A program made the translations under genes and the position numbers. The notes beneath the pieces are model-generated. The model worked only from the letters and a program-made list of their open reading frames with translations. It searched no databases and was not told the DNA's origin. From assembly GCA_012103575.1 (NCBI GenBank), contig WLWN01000001.1, positions 1,255,792-1,319,791 of the forward strand: 64,000 nt of DNA, given 5' to 3'. The stretch's first letter is position 1, and each line of letters begins with the position of its first letter. Source of the stretch: Kiritimatiellia bacterium. Lineage in GTDB: Bacteria > Verrucomicrobiota > Kiritimatiellia > WLWN01. Below, one piece after another: positions 1 to 8,078 of the stretch.

Positions 1-330
1 GGACTTTTTTTAGGCCTAGCAAGTTTTTTTGGGTTGTCATGGCCTATTTTGTCATATTGACGCTCCTTTTAGGCTTCCGAGACGTACTATAAAGGAATCT
101 TGAAATGTAGAGTTCGGAAATACATTTTAGAAATAAGTGGAGAAACGTATTTGGTACTTATATTTAAGTGTTGGGGTGTATAAACTGGACATACAATGAT
201 TCTTAAGGTGCGAGTAACTATACTTGATTATATCCCAAAAGGATACCAGCTGGACAACCGCCAACAACAGGCTCTTTATCTTTTTGATAATTACGACTGG
301 TCAGCTCGTTGTATCCACTTGAGATAGCCT
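1..330. other. No intact gene; probably decayed coding DNA
   Basis: No open frame of useful length is supported here. The plus strand shows two short peptide-like stretches. One is hydrophobic and ends at a TAA near 82-84. The other is a roughly 35-codon open stretch around 222-327. They lie in different frames with stops between them. This fits a degraded 3' gene end in an area where all the neighbours are also decayed. No RNA gene, terminator or repeat is evident. Confidence 0.4.
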
Positions 331-1539
331 TTACGCAGTTTGTTTTTGAAGTTCACTGTGCCGCTCCTTTTTATTCGTTTCTCGACTCATTATCATTTCT
401 CCTATCGCAATAAACCATAAGAATACACAAGGCAAAACCCGTAGCGAATATCTATTGTAGAAATCTCGTATGGTTGGAGGATAGAAGTCTGTTGGTGATA
501 GCGATGAAAAGATGATAATAGCAATAAGAAAAATAGTTTTTGTTTTTGTAGACAACCCGCTTCCCGCACAAAACCAAATGGCAACACCACATTGCAGAAG
601 AATATAGGTTGGGTTTTCACTAGCTGAACTGAACAAGACAATAAACATGAGCGAAGAGGTTAGTGCTAGAAAACGGAAACGCGCGTTGTATGTTTTTAGA
701 CAATGCAGGTATGGATAAGAAAATAGTACAGCCCCACATACAAGAAAAGGCCATTGTGAAAGATCTTCTTGTTGTATAAGTCGTCATATGACCCCAATAA
801 CGGATTTATCCTGAAAGCCTCCTAGCAGAAGATTAGTTTGATTTTTTCCCGCCAAAAGTTCAAACCATTGTACGTAGCTATTGAAGACAAAATGGGGCGA
901 TGAAAAAATGATGGGGAGGGTATAGGCGAGTACAGCCCAACAGAGCAACGCTACTACGAACCGACGTTTGTTCTTAGAAAACAGAAAAAATGGAAGGGCC
1001 ATTAACCCATATAATTTAGTGAATATGGCTAGAGAAATACATAGGGTTGCAAGGACTTCTCGATGACGCAAAATCAATGTAAAAGAAAGAATGATCAAAG
1101 CAGCGATGGTCGCATTAAACTGAAAATGTTGCTGATTATTTCCAAATTCTACAAGGCAAAGGAGGCAGATACCGTTTTTCATGTTTCGAGCGATAGGCAA
1201 GATCTGAATCGCCAAGTAAAGCAGAAGTGCTGAGGTAATCAAGTAGAGCAAGGACCCCACACTATCAGGCAAAAATGCATATGGAGCCATAAGCACCCCG
1301 AACAAGGGTCCATACATAAAAAGATCAAGTCCCTCCTGGTAAGACGTATAGAGGGCTTTGTTTTCAATGAGGTGTAGGCACGCGTTTTTAAAGATAAAAT
1401 AGTTATTGGAATTTTTTTCTAGGAATCGCCTATAAGGAATTATCACACCAACAAGAATCCATACCGCTAAGACGAAGCGGTTACTATTTACAGCACCTTG
1501 AAATGATCTAAAGGCAGTATTATTTTTGTGAAGCTTCAT
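331..1539 (-). pseudogene. GT87/DUF2029-like membrane glycosyltransferase with an in-frame TGA
   Basis: The first 251 codons encode a polytopic membrane protein with alternating hydrophobic helices and short charged loops. It includes FMYGPLFGVLMAPYAFLP and AIFTKLYGLMALPFFLF, as in GT87 mannosyltransferase-like proteins that use polyprenyl-phosphate sugars. The frame stops at a TGA (784-786), but the same frame stays open through 331. The continuation encodes the usual C-terminal half, including SSASENPTYILLQCGVAIWF. Read through, the protein would be about 402 residues, the normal family length, so a single nonsense change (CGA to TGA is the simplest) broke it. There is no frameshift. The start overlaps the stop of the upstream small gene (ATGA). 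The family call is from motif memory and is moderate; the in-frame stop is directly visible. Confidence 0.65.
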
Positions 1540-1751
1540 GATTTCTCTAAGGCCCTATTAGAATGTTGAAGCTGCGGATCTATGGTTAGTGCATACCATA
1601 AAAGAAGCATGAATATGCATAGCCCTGTTAGGAAACACAACGATATTTCGTAAGGTAGATGTTCTGCTCTGGAAAGTTTGACCTGTAAAAGGGCTTGTGA
1701 AGTAAAAATTAGAGCTATCGCGGTCTTCCAGGCCCTTGCCAATCGTTGCAA
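1536..1751 (-). CDS. Small hypothetical membrane protein upstream of the GT87-like gene
   Basis: 71 codons with a central hydrophobic segment (SLCFLTGLCIFMLLLWYALTI) and a polar C-terminus. Its stop overlaps the start of the GT87-like gene (ATGA), which suggests translational coupling. A second frame just upstream encodes a hydrophobic start (MNHIWYILIFATI) that would join smoothly after a one-base shift, so the present ORF may be the 3' part of a frameshifted small-transporter-like gene. The shape, with hydrophobic helices ending in LLWYALT, recalls EmrE/EamA-like proteins, but the similarity is too weak to name it. Confidence 0.4.
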   Translation of the reverse strand: MQRLARAWKTAIALIFTSQALLQVKLSRAEHLPYEISLCFLTGLCIFMLLLWYALTIDPQLQHSNRALEKS

Positions 1752-1875
1752 AGATCAAGATATACCAAATATGATTCAATATTGAAAAAAGGACTTGGGC
1801 ACAGCTATTAAAAGACGTACTCGTCGAATCATTTTTCTGACTGTCGGACTGTTAATTACGCTAAACTTAATAAGT

Positions 1876-2038
1876 CCTGGATCCGTCAGTTAAACGTGGG
1901 ATTTCTGTGCGAATGCTTTGGAGGCAAAAAGTTACAAAAAAACGCAGGCGCACCCGCTGGGTGCGTCGAGGCTTTTTTGTAATTCCTTTTGGCCCAAATG
2001 GTTCGTGCAGAAAACCGCGTTTAACTGACGGATCCAGG
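1876..2038. mobile_element. MITE copy A (163 bp, palindromic), 5-bp TSD
   Basis: One of three copies of a 163-bp element that begins CCTGGATCCGTCAGTTAAAC and ends with the inverted complement. The interior is an imperfect palindrome centred on a GCACCC-GCT-GGGTGC hairpin, so one strand could fold from end to end. It is flanked by TAAGT on both sides (1871-1875 and 2039-2043), a 5-bp target duplication. It has no coding capacity. The outer motif CCTGRATCCGTCAG is shared with the IS1380-type elements in this window, so that transposase is the likely mobiliser. The insertion lies 8 bp before the start of a PepSY-like remnant. Confidence 0.9.
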
Positions 2039-2046
2039 TAAGTGTA

Positions 2047-2353
2047 ATGTTCGTTAAGTTTATTCTTTGCGACGCGTATCAAGATGAGGAGGAGCTCACA
2101 GCAGATAAGGTCCCGTCGCCTATAATAGAAGCCTTTAGGAAAAAGTATCCCCACGCAAAAAGCGTAGGGTTAGGAACAAGAAGAAAGTGTTTATGAAGCA
2201 GAGTATTTTGTAAATGGGCGCTAGATAGAAGTCTATTATTTAAAAGATGGCACTTGGATAAAAAGTGTATACCAAATTGATTTTCCGGATCTCCCGAAAA
2301 AAGCAGCAACCTATATAAAGACACAAAAATTTTACACGTTCGAGGAGATTTAA
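2047..2353 (+). pseudogene. PepSY-like periplasmic protein remnant
   Basis: Codons from ATG 2047 give a stretch with VPSPIIEAFRKKYPHAKSVG, the typical opening of the PepSY-like (beta-lactamase-inhibitor-like) repeat. Near 2165-2195 the frame shifts. The next frame gives YEAEYFVNGR, a TAG (2222-2224), then IEVYYLKDGTWIKSVYQIDF and a normal stop. Together these make one PepSY-like domain with one frameshift and one nonsense codon. The N-terminus lacks a convincing signal peptide, and MITE copy A lies immediately upstream, so the promoter and leader region was probably also lost. The family assignment is by motif recognition. Confidence 0.55.
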
Positions 2354-2382
2354 CAGATAGGCGTCAACGGTTCAGATAGGGC

Positions 2383-2742
2383 TTACGAGGTGGAGCTTGA
2401 AAACAAATTTTTACAATGGGCATGTGTCTTTGATGGTGACAGGAACCTACTCTCAAAAGCGCGGGATAGATCAAACATATAAAGGCTATACTCAGACCAT
2501 GATGTGTATTCAGGGATGTTTTTACTCATCCTAGAAGATTTTTCTATTTCGTGTGCGTAAAGCTGCAACGTCTTATCCATCATTTTATCCAAAGATAATT
2601 CTCTACATGCAAACTCATATGCATTATTCTCTACCTGTGTACGCCAACCAAAGCTCAAAGCTGGCATATTCCAGCAGGTGCAAGTCCTATCTTGCTCTGT
2701 AGTTCGGATTCGTATGGCAATGCTTTTAAGGCGTGGAAGCAA
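2383..2742 (-). pseudogene. Probable glycosyltransferase family 4 C-terminal remnant
   Basis: The reverse strand encodes AYEFACRELSLDKMMDKTLQLY, which matches the terminal helix of GT4 glycosyltransferases (the FSLDRMVEQTLALY-like end). The upstream coding context is scrambled and the following 40 codons look like non-native read-through. No catalytic domain is present. It lies near the dead GT87-like gene on the same strand, so both probably belonged to one surface-polysaccharide region. The evidence is one motif only. Confidence 0.35.
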
Positions 2743-2934
2743 AGGGGCAAGAAAAAAAATTTAATCCTCTCACGACTGCGTTTACCGATCCCCATAATGG
2801 CCTTATGTGTAGTGCCATTACTATTTCGATCTCTATTCAAAGACAGCAAAAAAATTATGGGCAGAAGGGATCATAATACTTTTTTAGACATTTAGTATTG
2901 TTTCGCTATTAGATATTCGAGTTTACTGTAATGT

Positions 2935-3022
<88 letters not shown>

Positions 3023-3108
3023 ATTTGTTACTGATTTGGACCTTTAACTTCCGATTGACAAAACGGAAAGCATTCGCCAGCATGATTCTTTCTTTAGGAG
3101 CAGAACCC

Positions 3109-3351
3109 ATGGGCACATTTTATACTGGCTGCAAGGGCGCATATCACACCCATCGAAAGAAGTCCATTCATGTGGGTAAAGCGCTTGTGGATACGGGGAA
3201 TGAATACACATGGATTCCTGGAAAAAAACTTGGAAAAAGTGGAGTCCAACGAAAGAAAAAAGATCTCAGGTTTGTCATCGCAAACGGAGAGATTATCACT
3301 CGTAGTGTTGGATTTGCGATCATGTATGTGCATCAGAGAGAGATAAACTCT
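3109..3351 (+). pseudogene. Retroviral-type aspartyl protease fragment
   Basis: ATG 3109 follows an AGGAG ribosome site by 8 nt. The product contains ALVDTGNEYTWIP, the DTG catalytic motif and following strand of clan AA (retropepsin-like) bacterial aspartyl proteases. After about 80 residues, where the family continues, the frame runs without a stop directly into the DUF1295 gene at 3352. The 3' part of the protease, including its stop, was therefore lost by deletion. The fused frame is unlikely to be a functional bifunctional protein because the DUF1295 gene has its own start. Confidence 0.5.
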
Positions 3352-4142
3352 ATGAACATAACTAGTTTGATTGTAACACTGCTTTTCATAAGCATTATTC
3401 TGATGGTGGGGGGTTTTGCGCTGGCAAAGCGTTTAAATAATGCTGGCCTAGTCGATCTTGGATGGACGCTTGGTTTAGGTCTATCAGCCCCGCTTTATTT
3501 TGTTTTGATTGATGGGTATGGGCCGCGTCAAATCTTAGTATCTGCACTTACATTGATGTGGTCATTGCGACTTGGCTTTTATGTTTTAAGAGACCGGGTC
3601 CTATCAGGAAAGGAAGATGCTCGGTACCAGAAATTGAAAGCCCATTGGGGGCATAAAGCAGATAAAAATCTTTTTCTTTTTTTGTAGGGCAAGCATTCCT
3701 CGTGCCCCTGTTTTCTCTTTCTCCTTTGGTTCTTCATCTCTATAAAGAATCTTCATTAACAGGATGGGAAATAGCCGGTTTTGCATTTGGACTGGTCGCG
3801 ATCTTGGGTGAAGCCATAGCGGATCGACAGCTAGAACGTTTTCGTTCAAATCCCCAAAATCGGGGCGCGGTTTATCGTGATGGCTTATGGAGAGTAAGCC
3901 GGCCTCCCAACTATTTTTTTGAATGGCTGTATTGGTGGGCGTACGTCATCATGGGGGTGGGGATGCCGTGCGGAGTTGTAACACTTCTGGGGCCTGTTCT
4001 TATGCTTCTATTTCTGTTTAAGTTAACAGGTATTCCCTATACCGAGCAGCAAGCCCTGTCGTCGCGAGGGGATGCTTATCGTGAATACCAAAAAGCAACA
4101 CCTATATTTTTACCATGGTTTCCGCAAAAGACAGAGCGCTAG
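3352..4142 (+). pseudogene. DUF1295 (steroid 5-alpha-reductase-like) membrane protein, frameshifted
   Basis: From ATG 3352 the frame encodes hydrophobic helices and SALTLMWSLRLGFYVL, then RYQKLKAHWGHKA, the DUF1295 signature region. It stops at 3685-3687 just after a T7 run. The second frame continues with LFSLSPLVLH, ADRQLERFRSNPQNRG, DGLWRVSRPPNYFFEW and GDAYREYQKATPIFLPWFP, the diagnostic C-terminal half. One extra T in the run would restore a continuous gene of about 263 codons. These proteins are often encoded next to cyclopropane-synthase-like methyltransferases, as here. A homopolymer sequencing error cannot be excluded. Confidence 0.75.
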
Positions 4143-4577
4143 CTTATGCTATACATGCAGTGGAGAAAGGTGTAATAACCCGACCCTCTTGTACGTAATA
4201 GGGATAAGGCATGTGCTCAAAAGGCGCCTTAAAAACCTATATACGGAAAAGCCGTCGTATATCGATTATATAAAGAGTACGAAACAGGTCCCTATTGCGA
4301 CAGATACGGCCCTAGCCAACGAACAGCACTATGAAATCCCTCCTTCTTTTTTTGAAATTATTTTGGGGCCTCGCCTTAAGTATAGTTCATGTTATTGGTC
4401 AAAAGGTGCAACCGATTTGGCCATGGCAGAGGATGAGATACTTCGTTTGACATGTGAGCGTGCTCAGATTCAAGATCAATGGTTTGTTTGAGCAGGTACA
4501 AGATGCTTTTCAACGAGAGGAAAAGTGGAGAGTAAATGGGGGCCATTATGCAAAGACCATTGAGGCTTGGCTTAAAT
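4115..4577 (+). pseudogene. Cyclopropane-fatty-acyl synthase-like methyltransferase remnant, truncated by IS30
   Basis: ATG 4115 overlaps the DUF1295 end and starts MVSAKDRALAYAIHAVEKG, a family N-terminus. The frame is lost near 4180 and resumes with GIRHVLKRRLKN and DTALANEQHYEIPPSFFE, then LGPRLKYSSCYWSKG and LTCERAQIQDQ. The SAM-binding core that should follow is missing. The text jumps to EEKWRVNGGHYAKTIEAWL, which belongs near the C-terminus, and ends at the IS30 boundary (4578). It therefore has a frameshift, a large internal deletion and an IS-cut 3' end. The neighbouring DUF1295 gene supports the assignment as part of a membrane-lipid modification operon. Confidence 0.7.
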
Positions 4578-5795
4578 GAGAATTGTAATATTAAATGCCC
4601 AAAAGAAGATATTGTAAAACAGGAGTGTTCCATGCCGAAATCTTTTAGATTTAAAAACTCGACAGAAGACAAAAAAAGGAGAAAGACATGGAACAAATCA
4701 AGAGTAGTATTCATCCCCGAAAAGGCAAGCATTTGACACAGAAAGAACGGATCATGATTGAGACAATGCTCAAAAACCGAGGACGTCCTTTGGAGATAGC
4801 CAGCTATCTGGGAAGGCATCGTCGAACCATAGAGCGCGAAATTAAACGTGGGGAGGTAGAGCATTTCGATACAGAGCTGCGAAAGAAGAAAGCATACAGC
4901 AGTGATCGAGCCCAGGAACTTCATGATCTAAATGCGACGGCCAAGGGACCTGAGCTTAAGCTTGGAAAGCATCATGAAACGGCTGTGTTTATCAGCGAGC
5001 ACATTCTTGTTCACAAACGCTCACCCGATGTGGTTGCTCCTTTGCTTAAACAAGAGCAGAGACCTGCAGCGGTGAGTACAAAAACGCTGTATACCTATAT
5101 TGACCAAGGTCTCATCCCGGGGGTGAGCAACGAGTCCCTATGGGAAAAACGAAAACGGATAAAACGAAAAAGACGTGCTATTAAGCGGGTTAAAAAGCAA
5201 CATGCCCGAAGGACCAGTATCGAAAAACGACCTAAGACCGTAGAAAAACGCGAGGAATTTGGGCACTGGGAATTGGATTTGATCGTCGGCGGAAAAGGAA
5301 CTTCAAAACCGGTTTTAATGACGTTAGTAGAAAGAAAGACCCGAATGCTAAGGGTGAGAAAACTTTCGGATAAAACACAGGCATCGGTTCTGCAGGCCCT
5401 TAAAGCAATCGAAAGATCGATGGGAGTTGGCCCATTCAGATCGATGTTCAAGTCGATTACAGCCGATAACGGGAGCGAGTTTCTCGACGTGGAGCAGATG
5501 GAACGTTCCGGATTTAGCAAAAAGAGATGTGTTAAACTCTATTATGCTCACCCGTATTCTTCCTGGGAACGAGGCTCCAACGAAAATGCCAACCGTATGG
5601 TTCGTCGTTTCGTCGCCAAAGGAGACAACATCGGAAAATATACCATCGACCGTATTGGTGAGATTGAAAAATGGATTAACAACTATCCTCGCAAGATCCT
5701 AGAATACAAACTCGCACAGGAGTGTTTCGATTTGGAGATCGCCGCATGAACAGAAGCTCTCAGGTCCATTTTTTGCGGCATTTAATTTTACAATC
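4578..5795 (+). mobile_element. IS30-family element, copy 1 (intact transposase)
   Basis: The left end GAATTGTAATATTAAATGCC (from 4580) and the inverted right end GGCATTTAATTTTACAAT (to 5794) form imperfect terminal repeats around one complete transposase gene. The same ends bound copy 2 (23401-24617). The exact outer base is uncertain by 1-3 nt and no target duplication is obvious. It truncates the cyclopropane-synthase-like gene on the left and abuts a fragment of a second IS30 in inverted orientation on the right. Confidence 0.8.
4688..5749 (+). CDS. IS30-family transposase
   Basis: 353 codons, the usual family length. The N-terminus carries a helix-turn-helix region (LTQKERIMIETMLKNRGRPL and IASYLGRHRRTIEREIKRG). 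The C-terminal half is a DDE integrase core: GHWELDLIVG (first Asp), ITADNGSEF (second Asp) and SNENANRMVRRF (Glu). The start is preceded by AAAGGAGAAAGAC, a good ribosome site. It catalyses cut-and-join of the IS30 ends. Compared with copy 2 there is no frameshift, so this copy could be active and might act on copy 2 in trans. Confidence 0.93.
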   Translation: MEQIKSSIHPRKGKHLTQKERIMIETMLKNRGRPLEIASYLGRHRRTIEREIKRGEVEHFDTELRKKKAYSSDRAQELHDLNATAKGPELKLGKHHETAVFISEHILVHKRSPDVVAPLLKQEQRPAAVSTKTLYTYIDQGLIPGVSNESLWEKRKRIKRKRRAIKRVKKQHARRTSIEKRPKTVEKREEFGHWELDLIVGGKGTSKPVLMTLVERKTRMLRVRKLSDKTQASVLQALKAIERSMGVGPFRSMFKSITADNGSEFLDVEQMERSGFSKKRCVKLYYAHPYSSWERGSNENANRMVRRFVAKGDNIGKYTIDRIGEIEKWINNYPRKILEYKLAQECFDLEIAA

Positions 5796-5800
5796 CACCG

Positions 5801-5997
5801 TTGAGCATTGTTTCAATCATGATCCGTTCTTTCTGTGTCAAATGCTTGCCTTTTCGGGGATGAATACCACTCTTGATTTGTTCCATGTTTTTCTCCTTAT
5901 TTTTGTCTTCTGTCGAGTTTTCAAATCTAGAAGATTTCGGCATGGAACACTCCTGTTTTACAATATCTTCTTTTGGGCATTTAATATTACAATTCTC
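5801..5997 (-). mobile_element. IS30 fragment (left end and first ~28 codons, inverted)
   Basis: On the minus strand this repeats the IS30 left end, the leader and the transposase start as far as the codons for MIETML, then stops abruptly at 5801. Five bases later copy 1 ends. The two left ends therefore face outward and form a roughly 195-bp inverted repeat (4578-4775 against 5801-5997). It is either the stub of an older IS30 into which copy 1 inserted, with loss of the rest, or the product of an aborted intramolecular event. Confidence 0.8.
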
Positions 5998-6061
5998 ACA
6001 CCCTATGAAAAAATGAACTTTTTGTGGTCAACCACAGTCATATCTGATATAGTCTCTCATC

Positions 6062-6481
6062 ATGAAAAAATGGATTAGTCTTTTTTTCTGCTTTTGTGTG
6101 GCCTATTTAAACGTGGCTCCAGCTTTTCCTGTTTATTGTACAAGCCCTTTGTCAACGGATTCATCTATATGCTGCTGCCAGAAACTGACCCAAAAAAAGA
6201 TGTCTGCATGCTGCGATTCCGAACAGAATAATCCGGGTCCAAATTCTACAACGGAAAATGATTGCTCCTGCGCTGTTAACAACTCCGATGGCACGACATC
6301 TCCCCTTTTTATCATGCCCGAACGTACGCGCTCCCATGAACAGGAAAAATTCTGGGCCACCCCACTTTTTATAGTGTCTTCTCCTCAACCCGAAAAACAT
6401 GAGGGACATCTTAGGGTTATTGATCACTCACCGCGCCTATATAGGTGCAGTGTGCCCTTTTATATTCTACGCGGCATATAA
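6062..6481 (+). CDS. Secreted Cys-rich protein upstream of the Cus cluster
   Basis: 139 codons. A signal peptide (MKKWISLFFCFCVAYLNVAPAFP) is followed by cysteine clusters (SICCCQKL, SACCDSEQ, DCSCAVNN) and a Cys-poor tail. I do not recognise a family. The position just before a metal-efflux outer-membrane factor, on the same strand, and the Cys clusters suggest a periplasmic metal-binding or sensing accessory. A similarly placed small Cys/His-containing secreted protein precedes the second efflux cluster at 15093, which strengthens the idea. Function is inferred from context only. Confidence 0.55.
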   Translation: MKKWISLFFCFCVAYLNVAPAFPVYCTSPLSTDSSICCCQKLTQKKMSACCDSEQNNPGPNSTTENDCSCAVNNSDGTTSPLFIMPERTRSHEQEKFWATPLFIVSSPQPEKHEGHLRVIDHSPRLYRCSVPFYILRGI

Positions 6482-6591
6482 TATACTTGTCTTAATCCTC
6501 CAGCGTTAAAAAAAAATCGTTTCACCGTATGACGCATGTTTTTGCGTTGAAACGATTCGCACTTTTTAATTCATTTACAGGAGGATTTTTC

Positions 6592-7904
6592 ATCAAAACG
6601 AAAACCACCAAAATTCTAGCCTTTCTTGTTACAGGATATGCGGCGACAGCCATAGCGCCGCAAAGTTGGGCTGAGTCCAAAACGCGACCAGAACTAAACG
6701 CGGAAGTTGGCTTATCGGGTTATCTTGCCTATGCCGCGCTAAATAATTCGGTATTAGAGGCCGCCTTCAATCGCTGGCAGGCGGCGCTTGAGAAAGTCAA
6801 TCAAGCCAAGTATTTGCCCAATCCAAAACTGAGGTATGCCTATTTCATTGAAGAGGTAGAAACGCGTGTTGGCCCGCAGAAACAGAAATTTGGTCTTTCC
6901 CAAACGTTTCCCTGGTTTGGAACCTTACGGCTAAGAGGTAACGTAGCCCTAAAAGCTGCAAATGCAGCCCATGAGCAATACCAAACCGAGAAGTTACAAT
7001 TATTCTATGAGGTCAAAAAAATCTATTATGAGTATTACTATCTTTATCAAACAATAAACATTACAAAAGATAACATCACGCTCTTAAAGCATCTCGAAAG
7101 TGTAGCGCAATCTAAATATAAAGCCGGTTCATCGGTTTCTGGCGTTATCAAAGCTCAAATCGAATTGAGCGAGCTCAATGACCGTCTTCGTTCTCTTCGT
7201 GATCTTCGCGGTCCAGTCATGGCTCAATTCAACGCCATCCTCAATGCCCCTTTACACCAGTTGGTACCCTGGCCTACAAAACCACCTTTTACCGAAATCA
7301 CAGGGTCTGAGCATAGGCTGTCAAATGTCCTTAAAGAAAATAACCCTGAGTTAAAGCGGCTAGAAAATATCATAGCCAAAGAAGAGGCCTCCGAAGGTTT
7401 GGCCAGAAAACAATCGTATCCCCATTTTACGTTGGGGGTAGATTATATTGATACCGAAGAGGCCTTAACCCTTACACCAGACAGTGGAAAAGATCCCCTT
7501 GTTGCGATGATCTCTATCGATCTTCCCCTTTGGCGCAGCAAGTACCGTGACGCCGTTGAGGAAGCTCAAAATAGAAGAGAAGCGGTTATCGAAACGTATA
7601 TTAATAGGGGAAACGTATTAGAGGCAAACCTCAAAATGGCGCTTTATCAGCTACACGAGGCGGAACGGAAAAAATCGGTCTTTTTAGAGATACCTTAATC
7701 CCCCAAGCACAACAAGAAGCGCTCAACGTTACCGAAGAAGGCTACCGAGGAAGTACCGTTGACTTTTTGAGCCTAGTCGATGCGCAACGGCTTCTCTTAG
7801 AGTTTCAACTGAGCCTGGAACGCGCTTGGGTCGACCATGAGATTGTGTTCGCTCAACTTGAAATGTTGGTAGGCGGGGAAGTGAAAAGTGAAAATGGAGA
7901 GTGA
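6592..7904 (+). pseudogene. TolC-family outer-membrane factor (CusC-like), frameshifted
   Basis: The product is a TolC-type efflux channel: a signal sequence, then long alpha-helical repeats (LPNPKLRYAYFIEEVETRVG, QKFGLSQTFPWFGTLRLRG). The main frame ends at 7698. The next frame continues with LFRDTLIPQAQQEALNVTEE and DFLSLVDAQRLLLEFQ, the conserved C-terminal repeat, to a stop at 7902-7904. The break is in an A6 run, where one extra A would restore it. A strong AGGAGG lies 6 nt before codon ATC (6592), right where the signal peptide begins (KTKTTKILAFLVTGY). The first ATG is 63 nt upstream without a site, so an AUC start or a mutated ATG is implied. Confidence 0.8.
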
Positions 7905-8078
7905 GCCAAAAATTTTTAGAAGGAAAAAATATAATGAAAAAAAATAGAAAACACATCATCATTTGTATAATCATCTTGGCCATAGGTTTTTTATGGGGCC
8001 GTAGTTGTAATCGCTCCACGATGCCAGTCACTTTCCACTCTCCACTCTCCACTTTCACTTCTTCCTCTTCCCCGTCCA
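7875..8078. repeat. Inverted pair of GTGAAAAGTG-type skewed tracts around the cusB start
   Basis: The left tract (7875-7905) is purine-rich and made of degenerate GTGAAAAGTG/GGAGAGTG units at the end of the tolC-like gene. The right tract (8026-8078) is its pyrimidine-rich complement, with repeated CTTTCCACTCTCCACT units. The right tract is translated in frame as a Ser/Thr/Pro linker (TFHSPLSTFTSSSSPS) in CusB. The pair therefore frames the CusB ribosome site, start codon and signal anchor. Confidence 0.6.

Noticed and set aside
5095..5520. 141-codon ORF antisense to the IS30 transposase, repeated in copy 2
   Set aside because: It is present in both copies only because the IS is duplicated; it mirrors the coding frame and has no start signal or family motifs.
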